Of a stretch of DNA of 64,000 bases, positions 9,794-16,697 are shown piece after piece. A model generated the notes under the pieces. That model made no database searches and had not been told where the DNA came from. It saw only the letters and a list, made by a program, of their open reading frames with translations. The stretch spans positions 434,001 through 498,000 of the forward strand of contig NZ_JAXMOH010000001.1 in the NCBI RefSeq assembly GCF_034670005.1, in the 5' to 3' direction. The stretch's first letter is position 1. Each line of letters begins with the position of its first letter. Position numbers and translations under genes: made by a program. The stretch is from Thalassobius sp034670005 (GTDB taxonomy: Bacteria > Pseudomonadota > Alphaproteobacteria > Rhodobacterales > Rhodobacteraceae).

Positions 9794-10492
9794 ATGCCCG
9801 ATTCAGATTACCCCGATATCCGAAGGTTAGACCTGTTCTCGGACATGACGCCTGAGCATTTTCAAACGCTCATGCGTGGTGCCTATGTGCAAAATTTTCC
9901 TCCGCAGATCGAATTGATCACCGAAGGTGAACCAAGTGATTTCCTGCACGTTGTCCTGTCCGGATCGGTCGATCTGTTTTCTGCATGGAATGGCCGCGAT
10001 ACCAGCATGGCGACCGTTCGGCCCATTTCAACTTTCATTCTTGCCGCAACGATCAAGAACGCTCCTTATCTGATGTCCGCCAGAACGCTGGAGAAAAGCC
10101 GGATCGTGCTCATTCCAAGTCAGGATGTTCGCGCCATCTTCGACGTTGATGGCGGTTTTGCGCGCGCAATGGTGACGGAACTCGCACAATGCTACCGTTC
10201 GGTGATCAAATCGCAGAAGGATCTCAAACTCAGAACCTCGCTTGAACGGCTCGCGAATTATCTGCTTAGGCAACAGCGGCACGCAGGTGACGCGGCGGCC
10301 TTCGATCTTGCTTTCGAAAAGCGTCGACTTGCATCTATTCTTGGCATGACGCCAGAAAACCTGAGCCGGGCCTTCAAGGGCCTCCAACCCTACGGCGTCA
10401 CAGTGGACGGCACCCGGATTTCAATTGGTGATCAGGCCGATCTGGAACGGTTTGCCAAGCCCAATTCATTGATCGACGACTTCTCAACCTGA
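9794..10492 (+). CDS. narR: Crp/Fnr-family regulator, probably NarR
   Basis: A 232-residue protein with an N-terminal cyclic-nucleotide-binding-like beta barrel (about 10-130), a long dimer helix (about 130-155) and a C-terminal winged helix-turn-helix whose recognition helix is in MTPENLSRAFKGL. It has a single cysteine (AQCYRS), so it cannot hold the four-cysteine [4Fe-4S] cluster of Fnr. In Paracoccus, a cluster-less FNR relative called NarR sits next to narK and is needed for nitrate- or nitrite-dependent nar expression. Position and architecture match. A Dnr/NnrR-type NO sensor is the alternative. The ATG is preceded by GGAGGGGG. Confidence 0.8.
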   Translation: MPDSDYPDIRRLDLFSDMTPEHFQTLMRGAYVQNFPPQIELITEGEPSDFLHVVLSGSVDLFSAWNGRDTSMATVRPISTFILAATIKNAPYLMSARTLEKSRIVLIPSQDVRAIFDVDGGFARAMVTELAQCYRSVIKSQKDLKLRTSLERLANYLLRQQRHAGDAAAFDLAFEKRRLASILGMTPENLSRAFKGLQPYGVTVDGTRISIGDQADLERFAKPNSLIDDFST

Positions 10493-10654
10493 AGAACGGG
10501 AAGAATACGGATCATCGTCAGATGTCGGCAGAAGCATCCCCGAACAGTATTTCGGCGTTCTTTGAAAAGGCTAATCGGAACTTGGCATAACCGTGACGAC
10601 AGGACCAAAGGGCGCTGTCCTTCAGGACCTGACCGAAACAGCAAGGCTTGGCAC

Positions 10655-11323
10655 TCAGGGCAGCGGGCTGACTCCGAACAGATAAGGGTGTGCCCAGAGT
10701 AGCATGGCGTAGAGCGCCAGACCTGCCAAAAGGCGCAGCACACCCCCCGTCGAAATGGAGTGTGAAAAAACTGGTGCGCCTGCGACAGAATTCCGAAAAT
10801 CGTGCCAGTTTCCGCCCATTTCGCGCTGCTTGCGCCGGTCGATGAGACGTCCGCCGAGCACTGCAAAACCTGCGAAGCTACCGAACAGGATCACATGTGC
10901 CAAATCCCCGTTCGGCACGATATGGGCCGTGGCCCATAAAGCAAGCGCGAGCAGAAACGGGTGGCGTGTAAAACGGACAATCCCCGGCTGAGACGGGTCG
11001 AAACGATCATTCTGCGTTCCCCCGAAAGAGAACGGATTAGGGCGCGCCAGACTGAACGAGAGGATCAGGCAGACCGCCAGCATGACCGCCAGTGGCACCA
11101 GCGCGTGCCAAGCTGCCCAGCCCCACAGCGGCAGATAGGGTGCGCGCCCTGCCGCTTCGATCAGCCATGCAAGAACGGCCAGTGACAGCACGGAATAACC
11201 CAGCGTGAACCCTCCCTGCCCCAGCCGAGCCTGCAACCATGACCGGACCGGCGGGCGTACAGGCAAAGAGTGCGACAGGAAAAACACTGCAAAAGCCGCA
11301 CAGAATTCTAACCACGCCATCAT
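10655..11323 (-). CDS. nnrU: NnrU family membrane protein
   Basis: A 222-residue integral membrane protein of the NnrU family, with about five or six hydrophobic segments and the isoprenylcysteine-methyltransferase-like stretch IVRFTRHPFLLALALWATAH. NnrU genes are found near nitrite and nitric oxide reductase genes in denitrifiers and affect NO metabolism; the biochemical role is not settled. The gene lies 11 bases after nnrS on the same strand, so it is almost certainly co-transcribed. The ATG is preceded by GAGGGGG. Confidence 0.88.
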   Translation of the reverse strand: MMAWLEFCAAFAVFFLSHSLPVRPPVRSWLQARLGQGGFTLGYSVLSLAVLAWLIEAAGRAPYLPLWGWAAWHALVPLAVMLAVCLILSFSLARPNPFSFGGTQNDRFDPSQPGIVRFTRHPFLLALALWATAHIVPNGDLAHVILFGSFAGFAVLGGRLIDRRKQREMGGNWHDFRNSVAGAPVFSHSISTGGVLRLLAGLALYAMLLWAHPYLFGVSPLP

Positions 11324-11334
11324 AGTCGCCCCCC

Positions 11335-12543
11335 TCAGACCCGCTTGGCTGCAGGCAGACGCAGCAACGGAGGGCCATAGACAACCGCAAAGCCGCCGAA
11401 CGCCGCGATCCAGCCAAGACCCGCAACCGTGAGAAGCGAATTGGCCAGATCAGGCCACAGGCCCGCGGCGACCCGCGCCGCCACGGACAAAACAAGAGCC
11501 GCATAGATGATCATCGTACCCGCTCCTGCTGTCAGGGCCTGCCCAGTGTGACCCAATGTGGCCCGGGTCATCACGGCCAGTGTCATAAGTCCGATGGCCC
11601 CAACCATCCACAGATGCTGTGCGCCCGCCATAGCGAATGCCCCCGGCGCAAGGATTTCAGCCGCCAATGCCAAGGCACCGAGCGGCACAAACGCATAGCC
11701 GGCATGCAGCACCGCCACCAGCGGTTCAGGCACCGTCCTATGCCCGGCCCAGCGGGCAAGGCGGATGACATGCAATATCCCGGCAAGGCCAAGCACGGCC
11801 CCCGTCAGCGCGTGCAACGGAAAGACAACCCACAAGACAAGCGCTATCAGCAGTGCGATCAACGACACCTTGTCGAACCGTTGCATCGGAGGCACCGGCA
11901 GTGTTGCACTTCGCCGCTTCACCAGCCAATTCCGGGTGAAGGACGGCACGACCCGGCCGCCGATGACCGCAATCATCATGATACCGGCACCAAGACCCAG
12001 CCTGAGCCCCGCGCCTTGCGCGGCATAGGCTCCTCGCGCCGCTTCCAGATGGAACAGGGCGTTTCCGGCCGCAAAGACAGACAGCACCGCCAGTATGATC
12101 AGATTGCGCCAATTACGCCCCATCACGATCTCGCGTCCGATCGCTAACGCAAACAGGACCGGAAAGGCCAAATCAATGGCCGCCACCAGCCCCGCAGGCA
12201 GCCCGGCCGATACAGCCACGCTCAACCGTCCCGCCAACCAGACAACCACCAACGCGCCCAAGCGCCAGCCAACGATCGGCAGCCGCCCGGTCCAGTTCGG
12301 CACAGCCGTCAGCAGGAACCCCGCGACCACGGCACCAAGATATCCGTATAGGAATTCATGAGCGTGCCAGCTGATCGGATCGAATGCAGTGGGCAGCGTC
12401 AGATGCCCCGACAGCATCGGGACCCAGAGCACCATCGCCAGCGCGGCCCACACAGCCGCCCCGAAAAAGAACGGGCGGAACCCGTAAGTCAGGATCGCGG
12501 GCCCCCTCCAGGCGCGCATCTGCTCTGCCGTCGTCGTCGCCAT
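11335..12543 (-). CDS. nnrS: NnrS family heme-copper membrane protein
   Basis: A 402-residue protein with about twelve membrane segments. NnrS proteins bind heme and copper and protect cells from nitrosative stress, and their genes are typical NsrR or NnrR targets. Visible family features are the early GFRPFFFGAAVWAAL, WHAHEFLYGYLGAVVAGFLLTAVPNWTGR and, later, MTRATLGHTGQ. The start at 12543 has an AAGGAGG site; an ATG nine codons upstream does not. It lies between nnrU and a disrupted small gene in a minus-strand NO-response operon. Confidence 0.93.
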   Translation of the reverse strand: MATTTAEQMRAWRGPAILTYGFRPFFFGAAVWAALAMVLWVPMLSGHLTLPTAFDPISWHAHEFLYGYLGAVVAGFLLTAVPNWTGRLPIVGWRLGALVVVWLAGRLSVAVSAGLPAGLVAAIDLAFPVLFALAIGREIVMGRNWRNLIILAVLSVFAAGNALFHLEAARGAYAAQGAGLRLGLGAGIMMIAVIGGRVVPSFTRNWLVKRRSATLPVPPMQRFDKVSLIALLIALVLWVVFPLHALTGAVLGLAGILHVIRLARWAGHRTVPEPLVAVLHAGYAFVPLGALALAAEILAPGAFAMAGAQHLWMVGAIGLMTLAVMTRATLGHTGQALTAGAGTMIIYAALVLSVAARVAAGLWPDLANSLLTVAGLGWIAAFGGFAVVYGPPLLRLPAAKRV

Positions 12544-12577
12544 TTCAAACCCTCCTTGCCAGAAATCCAAGTGACCG

Positions 12578-12815
12578 TCACCGGGGCAATCCGGTGCTGA
12601 AGCCTGTACCGTCGCTCAGGTCTTCTTCGGTCGCGGCCATATCCACATCCTGCTGCATTTGCCGCAGACGGGTGACGCCGTCAGCAGCCAAGAGCCGCAA
12701 CAGGTTCAGACTGATCGCTTCCTCGAAGCCATAATACCGCTCGGGTCGGTTTGGCGCGATGTAGCGTCCCTTGCAGATGGTGGGGTATCGGCGCGCTGCG
12801 AATGTCAGAGCTCAT
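12578..12815 (-). pseudogene. Small gene of unknown function with an apparent frameshift
   Basis: An ATG at 12815 has a very good Shine-Dalgarno sequence (AAGGACGG, seven bases away) and overlaps the stop of the preceding cyclo-ligase gene, but its frame ends after 44 codons. From about 12795 another frame stays open to 12578 and looks coding. It contains RYPTICKGRYIAPNRPERYY, then GFEEAISLNLLRLLAADG and TRLRQMQQDVDMAATEED. Moving one base near 12785-12800 joins the two into a protein of about 77 residues. I do not recognise the family. Either the gene is broken or there is a single-base sequence error. Confidence 0.55.
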
Positions 12816-13512
12816 GATTGACCGTCCTTTTGGCTGAGACTCCATCCTCGGTCACGATAGAATTGAGGGGGATGTCATGGGGTTGTGGGTAGATCGTGGT
12901 TAGTCTGGCGGCTGCCAGCGCAATGCCTATAGCCAAGGGTTGCGGGGTCAGCGCCGCGAGCGTCCGATCGAAATATCCCCCGCCCCAACCCAATCGGTAA
13001 CAGCCACCGTCCCAGCCCAGGCAGGGCGCCAACGTCGCGTCGGGCGTCAGCAATTCGGCGTCCGACGGGGGCACGGGAATATTCCAGTCGCCGCGCGTCA
13101 GGCGCGTCTCGGGCGTCCAGCGGCGAAAGACCAGAGGGGTCGCGCGGGTTTCCACAACCGGCAGGGCAATGGTGACACCCGCATGATGCAACGCGGTCAG
13201 AACCGGGCGCAGGTCGGGTTCACCCTTGATCGGCCAGTAGCCGGACAGAACAGACCCCCGCCCGACCCCGTGTGCAGCCAGCGCCCTGTTCAGATGCTGG
13301 GCGATCTTCGCTGAAACCTCTGCCCGCCCGGTCTGGCCCAGGCCCTCTCTCAACCCGGCCAGCCGTGTCCGTTCCGCACAGCGCCAGCGCGCCACGTCGC
13401 GCGCCTGTTCGGGATCGACGCCCAACGGGTCGAAATAGTCAGGGGCAACGTCGGACGCCATGCAAGGCGAAGAAGCGTAGCGGCCCGCTGCGTCGGTGTC
13501 TCGACCTGTCAT
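12805..13512 (-). CDS. 5-formyltetrahydrofolate cyclo-ligase family protein
   Basis: Homologue of 5,10-methenyltetrahydrofolate synthetase, which converts 5-formyl-THF and ATP to 5,10-methenyl-THF. The 235-residue product has YWPIKGEPDLRPVL in the middle and the family signature RLGWGGGYFDRTLA, followed by IVTEDGV near the end. The N-terminus (GRYASSPCMASDV...DVARWRCAERTRL) resembles copies found in Rhodobacteraceae next to hemerythrin genes. Whether this copy does general folate repair or an NO-linked job is unknown. The start is uncertain: ATG at 13512 is chosen because it resembles homologues, and ATG at 13548, 12 codons earlier, is possible. It sits in the NO-response operon. Confidence 0.82.
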   Translation of the reverse strand: MTGRDTDAAGRYASSPCMASDVAPDYFDPLGVDPEQARDVARWRCAERTRLAGLREGLGQTGRAEVSAKIAQHLNRALAAHGVGRGSVLSGYWPIKGEPDLRPVLTALHHAGVTIALPVVETRATPLVFRRWTPETRLTRGDWNIPVPPSDAELLTPDATLAPCLGWDGGCYRLGWGGGYFDRTLAALTPQPLAIGIALAAARLTTIYPQPHDIPLNSIVTEDGVSAKRTVNHEL

Positions 13513-13558
13513 TGCCAGCTCACTTTCTGTGCCCTGCCTTTGCGTCATCCTGTCCCGC

Positions 13559-14047
13559 TCAGACCCCGGCGCGAGCAGAGGGTTCAAATTTCGGAAAGAA
13601 CACCTCATTTTCCAACCGTATGTGTTCGAGCAGGTCTTCGATGAAGTCGTCCAAACCAACGCAAAGCCGGATCCAAGTGCCACATGCGCCCTCAGGAAGA
13701 GACATGTCGCGGGTCAGACGACAAACCTGTTCAACCGCGCGGTCGTGATCGTCATGATCGGCGCGCATCGCGGCAGTCGGGTTTCCGATGCCCGGACCGT
13801 CGCCTTTGCGGATAACTGGGAACAAGATCAGTTCTACTTTCTTCATATGACCCTCGATCTCTCCGATCAACCGGCGCAGAAGACTGGACCGGCCTTCCAG
13901 CAGGTCTTTATTGCCGAAATGCATGAATTCACTTTCTCGGCCATCGCTACCAACGCTGGTAGCTGTTGGCGATGACGCGCGTGATAGCGCATTCCGATGT
14001 AGCCGGATGAGTTCGGTAGCGTCAGAGGGAGGAAGGCAGTCGACCAT
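13559..14047 (-). pseudogene. YtfE/Ric-type hemerythrin-like di-iron protein gene with two compensating frameshifts
   Basis: YtfE/Ric/DnrN proteins are NO-induced di-iron proteins that repair damaged iron-sulfur clusters. The C-terminal part is clearly this family: ADHDDHDRAVEQVCRLT, then LPEGACGTW and EHIRLENEVFFPKF. One frame is open from 14047 to 13559 (162 residues), but its residues 16-40 look random, while another frame over the same bases encodes the expected RYHARHRQQLPALVAMAEKV. The coding frame thus shifts near 14002 and shifts back near 13931, removing the first metal-ligand histidine from the continuous product. The HxxxE ligand pair also reads HMKKV (Val71). Start ATG 14047 has AAAGG upstream. 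Confidence 0.75.
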
Positions 14048-14202
14048 TTGGACATCCTTTCGTCAAAAAAACGAGGAGACTGCACGCGATCACTTGGATG
14101 GCTGAAGCTGCGCCGGGCCGGGAACATTGATGGTGACAAGGTGCGCATATCCATGAAAGGTCCATCATTTCACGCTTGCGACCGAGGGTATGTTTGTTAA
14201 TA

Positions 14203-14217
14203 GGTATTGTAAATACC
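14203..14217. promoter_or_regulatory. Candidate NsrR operator
   Basis: GGTATTGTAAATACC is a perfect inverted repeat (six-base arms, three-base spacer), extending to nine-base arms with one mismatch. It lies 26 bases before the nsrR-like ATG, in the region shared with the divergent NO-response operon. Rrf2 regulators bind AT-rich palindromes of this kind. Confidence 0.55.
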
Positions 14218-14242
14218 AATTCAAAGATGAAATACAACGACA

Positions 14243-14659
14243 ATGCGCCTCACGTCCTTCACAGATTACGGATTGCGAATGCTGATGCGCATGGCAAGCA
14301 CCCCGGAACGCGCCTTTTCGACTGCCGAAATTGCCGAGGAATTAGGACTGTCACGCAACCATCTGGCCAAGATCATCCAGCACCTCGCCCGTGCCGGATT
14401 GATCGAGACCCGGCGTGGTGGCGGTGGCGGCGCAGCGCTTGCCCGCCCCGCCAACGAGATCCCGCTCGGTTCCCTCATACGCTCGCTCGAAGAGGGCCAG
14501 CCACTTGTCGAGTGCCTGAGTGCGAAAGGCAACACTTGCTCGCTTGATGGTCGTTGCCGTCTCAAGGCACGCCTGCGCTCAGCCGAGGCAATCTTTCTGG
14601 CCGAACTTGACTGCTCGACTCTCGCTGACATCGCACTCGACCCGATGATTTTGGACTAA
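14243..14659 (+). CDS. nsrR: Rrf2 family regulator, NsrR-like nitric oxide sensor
   Basis: A 138-residue Rrf2 protein with an N-terminal winged helix (MRLTSFTDYGLRMLM; recognition helix in LGLSRNHLAKIIQHLAR) and three cysteines at 91, 99 and 105 in the context ECLSAKGNTCSLDGRC. This spacing is the iron-sulfur ligand set of NsrR, which loses repression when NO attacks its cluster. It is divergent from the nnrU/nnrS/Ric-type operon, the usual NsrR target set, and has a palindrome just upstream. IscR is excluded by spacing and context. Confidence 0.88.
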   Translation: MRLTSFTDYGLRMLMRMASTPERAFSTAEIAEELGLSRNHLAKIIQHLARAGLIETRRGGGGGAALARPANEIPLGSLIRSLEEGQPLVECLSAKGNTCSLDGRCRLKARLRSAEAIFLAELDCSTLADIALDPMILD

Positions 14660-14907
14660 AACGTCCGGACTGGCCGACTGCGCCGCGCGAAACCGCCGCC
14701 TCAAACCTGCGTTCTTTGGGGATGATCCGACAGGACTCCGTGCGTCACAAAAAGCTACGCCTGGTTTAAGCCGAAAGCACCAAATCCTTCAGTGCTTTGA
14801 ACCATGCGGCAGTCAGGCATTTCGCGATGGTGGCGGCGGCGAACAAATGGCGAGAAACGCGATAATACCTGCCAAACGTAGCCCTGCGACACATGGGCCG
14901 ACTTTTC

Positions 14908-15285
14908 CTAACGCCGGGCAGCGATCTGACGCGCAACAAGTGCAATGACGCCCCAGACAGCGCTTCGCAGTGCGAGCGCGAAAACAGTCCGCATTTCGAA
15001 CGGGCCGCCACGGACGACATGCACACCAAATCCCGCAAAGACCAGCAACGTCGCAGCGAAGATCACAATCGACAAGGGGAAGGCCCATGTTCTGCCCTGC
15101 CAGAGCCCCAGACCGGCGACGATATAGACCAAACCTGCCAAGGTATTGAACCAAAGCACGAAGGGCACGACCGCGCCCATGTCGAGCGTTCCCATTAATG
15201 TGGAACCTCCCGAAACCAACGTCAGCATACCAAATACGACAGCAAAGCCGCCCGCGATACGGATTGTAAGACCTGTTTTAGCCAT
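14908..15285 (-). CDS. Small four-helix inner membrane protein, TetR-linked
   Basis: A 125-residue protein with four predicted membrane segments (about 8-28, 37-58, 64-84, 100-120) and no recognised catalytic motif. Function unknown. The start ATG at 15285 has GGGAGGAT upstream and overlaps the end of the TetR gene by eight bases, so the regulator and this protein are translated from one message. By context it is probably the autoregulated output of that TetR. An upstream in-frame ATG was rejected because it lies deep inside the TetR gene. Confidence 0.78.
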   Translation of the reverse strand: MAKTGLTIRIAGGFAVVFGMLTLVSGGSTLMGTLDMGAVVPFVLWFNTLAGLVYIVAGLGLWQGRTWAFPLSIVIFAATLLVFAGFGVHVVRGGPFEMRTVFALALRSAVWGVIALVARQIAARR

Positions 15286-15892
15286 GGGATACATCCTCCC
15301 TTTTGCGCAATAGCGCCATTTGAACATCAAATAGCCTCAGCCCTTCCTCGACGACGCGAAATCCGCGCGCACCAAGCGTCCAGCGGATCGCGACGCCTTG
15401 AACCAGCGCGGTCAGCAACATGGCCACATCCTCCGCGCTGACATCGAGGGACAAGCTGCCTTCTGCTTGCTGATCTCGGATTGCAGCCACGAGACGAGCT
15501 TGAAACCTGCCGAGAACCCGGTGAAAAACATCCCGCAGAGGCGGGTTGTCAACCTGCAACTCCCGCGAGAACAGGATCGAAGGCAGGGCCGGGATGTCTG
15601 CAATGGCGTTTAGCTGCGCGCGGATCAGCGCCCGCAACCGCGCCTCGGATGTACCGGCGCACGCCTCGGCAGAGGTCCAGGCATCGTGCAAGCGCGCGGC
15701 GACGTTTTCGGCGACAGCCAGCCACAATGCCCCCTTGGTCGGGAAATGCCGAAAGATCGCTGGCTGGCTCAGCCCGACGGCACGGGCCACATGCGTCGTA
15801 CTCAGGCGGTCGGGACCGATTTCGTCAGCCAGCCGAAGCACTTCGGCGATAATCTGTGACTTCCGGTCTTCTGCATTCTGGCGCCCGGACAT
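15278..15892 (-). CDS. TetR/AcrR family transcriptional regulator
   Basis: A 204-residue regulator with an N-terminal helix-turn-helix (LSTTHVARAVGLSQPAIFRHFP, about residues 32-55) and a variable C-terminal ligand domain. The start at 15892 is preferred over an ATG four codons upstream because GGTGAG lies at the right distance before it. A 24-base inverted repeat 13 bases upstream is the likely operator. It probably represses itself and the overlapping small membrane protein gene. The ligand cannot be inferred. Confidence 0.9.
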   Translation of the reverse strand: MSGRQNAEDRKSQIIAEVLRLADEIGPDRLSTTHVARAVGLSQPAIFRHFPTKGALWLAVAENVAARLHDAWTSAEACAGTSEARLRALIRAQLNAIADIPALPSILFSRELQVDNPPLRDVFHRVLGRFQARLVAAIRDQQAEGSLSLDVSAEDVAMLLTALVQGVAIRWTLGARGFRVVEEGLRLFDVQMALLRKREDVSHG

Positions 15893-15904
15893 GCACTCAC
15901 CCAT

Positions 15905-15928
15905 TTGTTAGTGATAACTAACTAACAA
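15905..15928. promoter_or_regulatory. TetR-type operator palindrome
   Basis: TTGTTAGT and ACTAACAA form perfect eight-base arms around an eight-base spacer. An inner repeat GTTAGT-GATA-ACTAAC overlaps it. Length and symmetry are typical of TetR operators, and it lies directly before the TetR gene. Confidence 0.65.
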
Positions 15929-16290
15929 AATAATTCACTTGTTGCAACATCTGTCAGTTCACAATCATGTCCAAACGCACGTCCCCGGCGCGTTAAAGAA
16001 ACGGGTTCTTTGCCACACGCCTACAACCTTGGCGGCGTGCAAGCTGGGCGTTCATGCACGGCATGACGCTGGAGGACGCAACTGCTTACCTCGCCACCTT
16101 TGCGAGAGGCCTATAGAAGGCCTGCCTCTCCTACAGCCCGGACACGCCGAAGAACGCTGCCGGGATCAAGAGCTTGAATATTTGAGATGTTTGCCCAGCG
16201 ATCGAATCCGACCGCCTACGAACGAAACGATCACAGTCGCCACACGAAACGCTGCAAATCCCGTTGCGGCCACTCTCCCGAAAACCCAAA
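15929..16290. other. Non-coding stretch between TetR operator and tRNA terminator
   Basis: About 360 bases with no reading frame that shows a family motif, a ribosome binding site or a coding-like composition. I see no repeat or structural RNA here. Confidence 0.5.
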
Positions 16291-16310
16291 AAGGCGCCCA
16301 AAGGCGCCTT
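16291..16310 (-). terminator. Rho-independent terminator downstream of tRNA-Pro
   Basis: AAGGCGCC-CAAA-GGCGCCTT forms a perfect eight-base stem. On the minus strand it is followed by TTT after the tRNA gene, and the plus strand also has a T-rich flank. Confidence 0.75.
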
Positions 16311-16317
16311 GTTTTTA

Positions 16318-16394
16318 TGGTCGGAGTGAGAGGATTCGAACCTCCGGCCCCTGCCTCCCGAAGACAGTGCTCTACCAGGCTGAGCTACACTCCG
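16318..16394 (-). tRNA. tRNA-Pro (anticodon CGG)
   Basis: The minus strand folds into a full cloverleaf. The acceptor stem CGGAGTG pairs with CACTCCG, the D arm contains AGCTCAGCCTGGTAGAGC, the anticodon loop is TTCGGGA giving CGG, and the T arm is GGAGGTTCGAATCCTC. The discriminator is A and CCA is encoded. It reads CCG proline codons. A hairpin terminator follows directly. Confidence 0.96.
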
Positions 16395-16697
16395 ATCCAG
16401 ATCGCCGGCATTCGATAAACAAACTCGGGACGGCTTGTTGTCGGCGATCTTGAAGTCGTCGCTCTATCGTCAATTCACCGGACATTGTCAAGCGCTCGGC
16501 CATGGAAAAGCCTACAGGAGTCGCGGGTTGGCAAGAGCGCGGTTCTTGGCGCTTCGAAATCGTCTCTGCCCGGCCCCGCGCGGCGGAGATTTCCAAGCCA
16601 CCCGCCTTGGCATTGGGTAAAAACCGCTTGGCTCTGCCTGCTATCCACGCGATCATCAGCCGGCAGGTTGCAAACATTGGACCTGAGAGAAACCTGA
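16395..16697. other. Intergenic region between tRNA-Pro and the first hybrid kinase
   Basis: About 300 bases with no supported gene. A possible minus-strand promoter for the tRNA is TTGACA at 16486-16491 with GATAGA at 16463-16468 (17-base spacing); the -10 match is poor. Confidence 0.4.

Noticed and set aside
16318..16394. tRNA-Pro as an integration site for a mobile element carrying the two kinases
   Set aside because: No integrase, no direct repeat of the tRNA 3' end and no phage or conjugation genes were found within the neighbouring bases.
15939..16418. Plus-strand frame of 159 codons before and across tRNA-Pro
   Set aside because: It reads through the tRNA and its terminator and has no family similarity or ribosome binding site.
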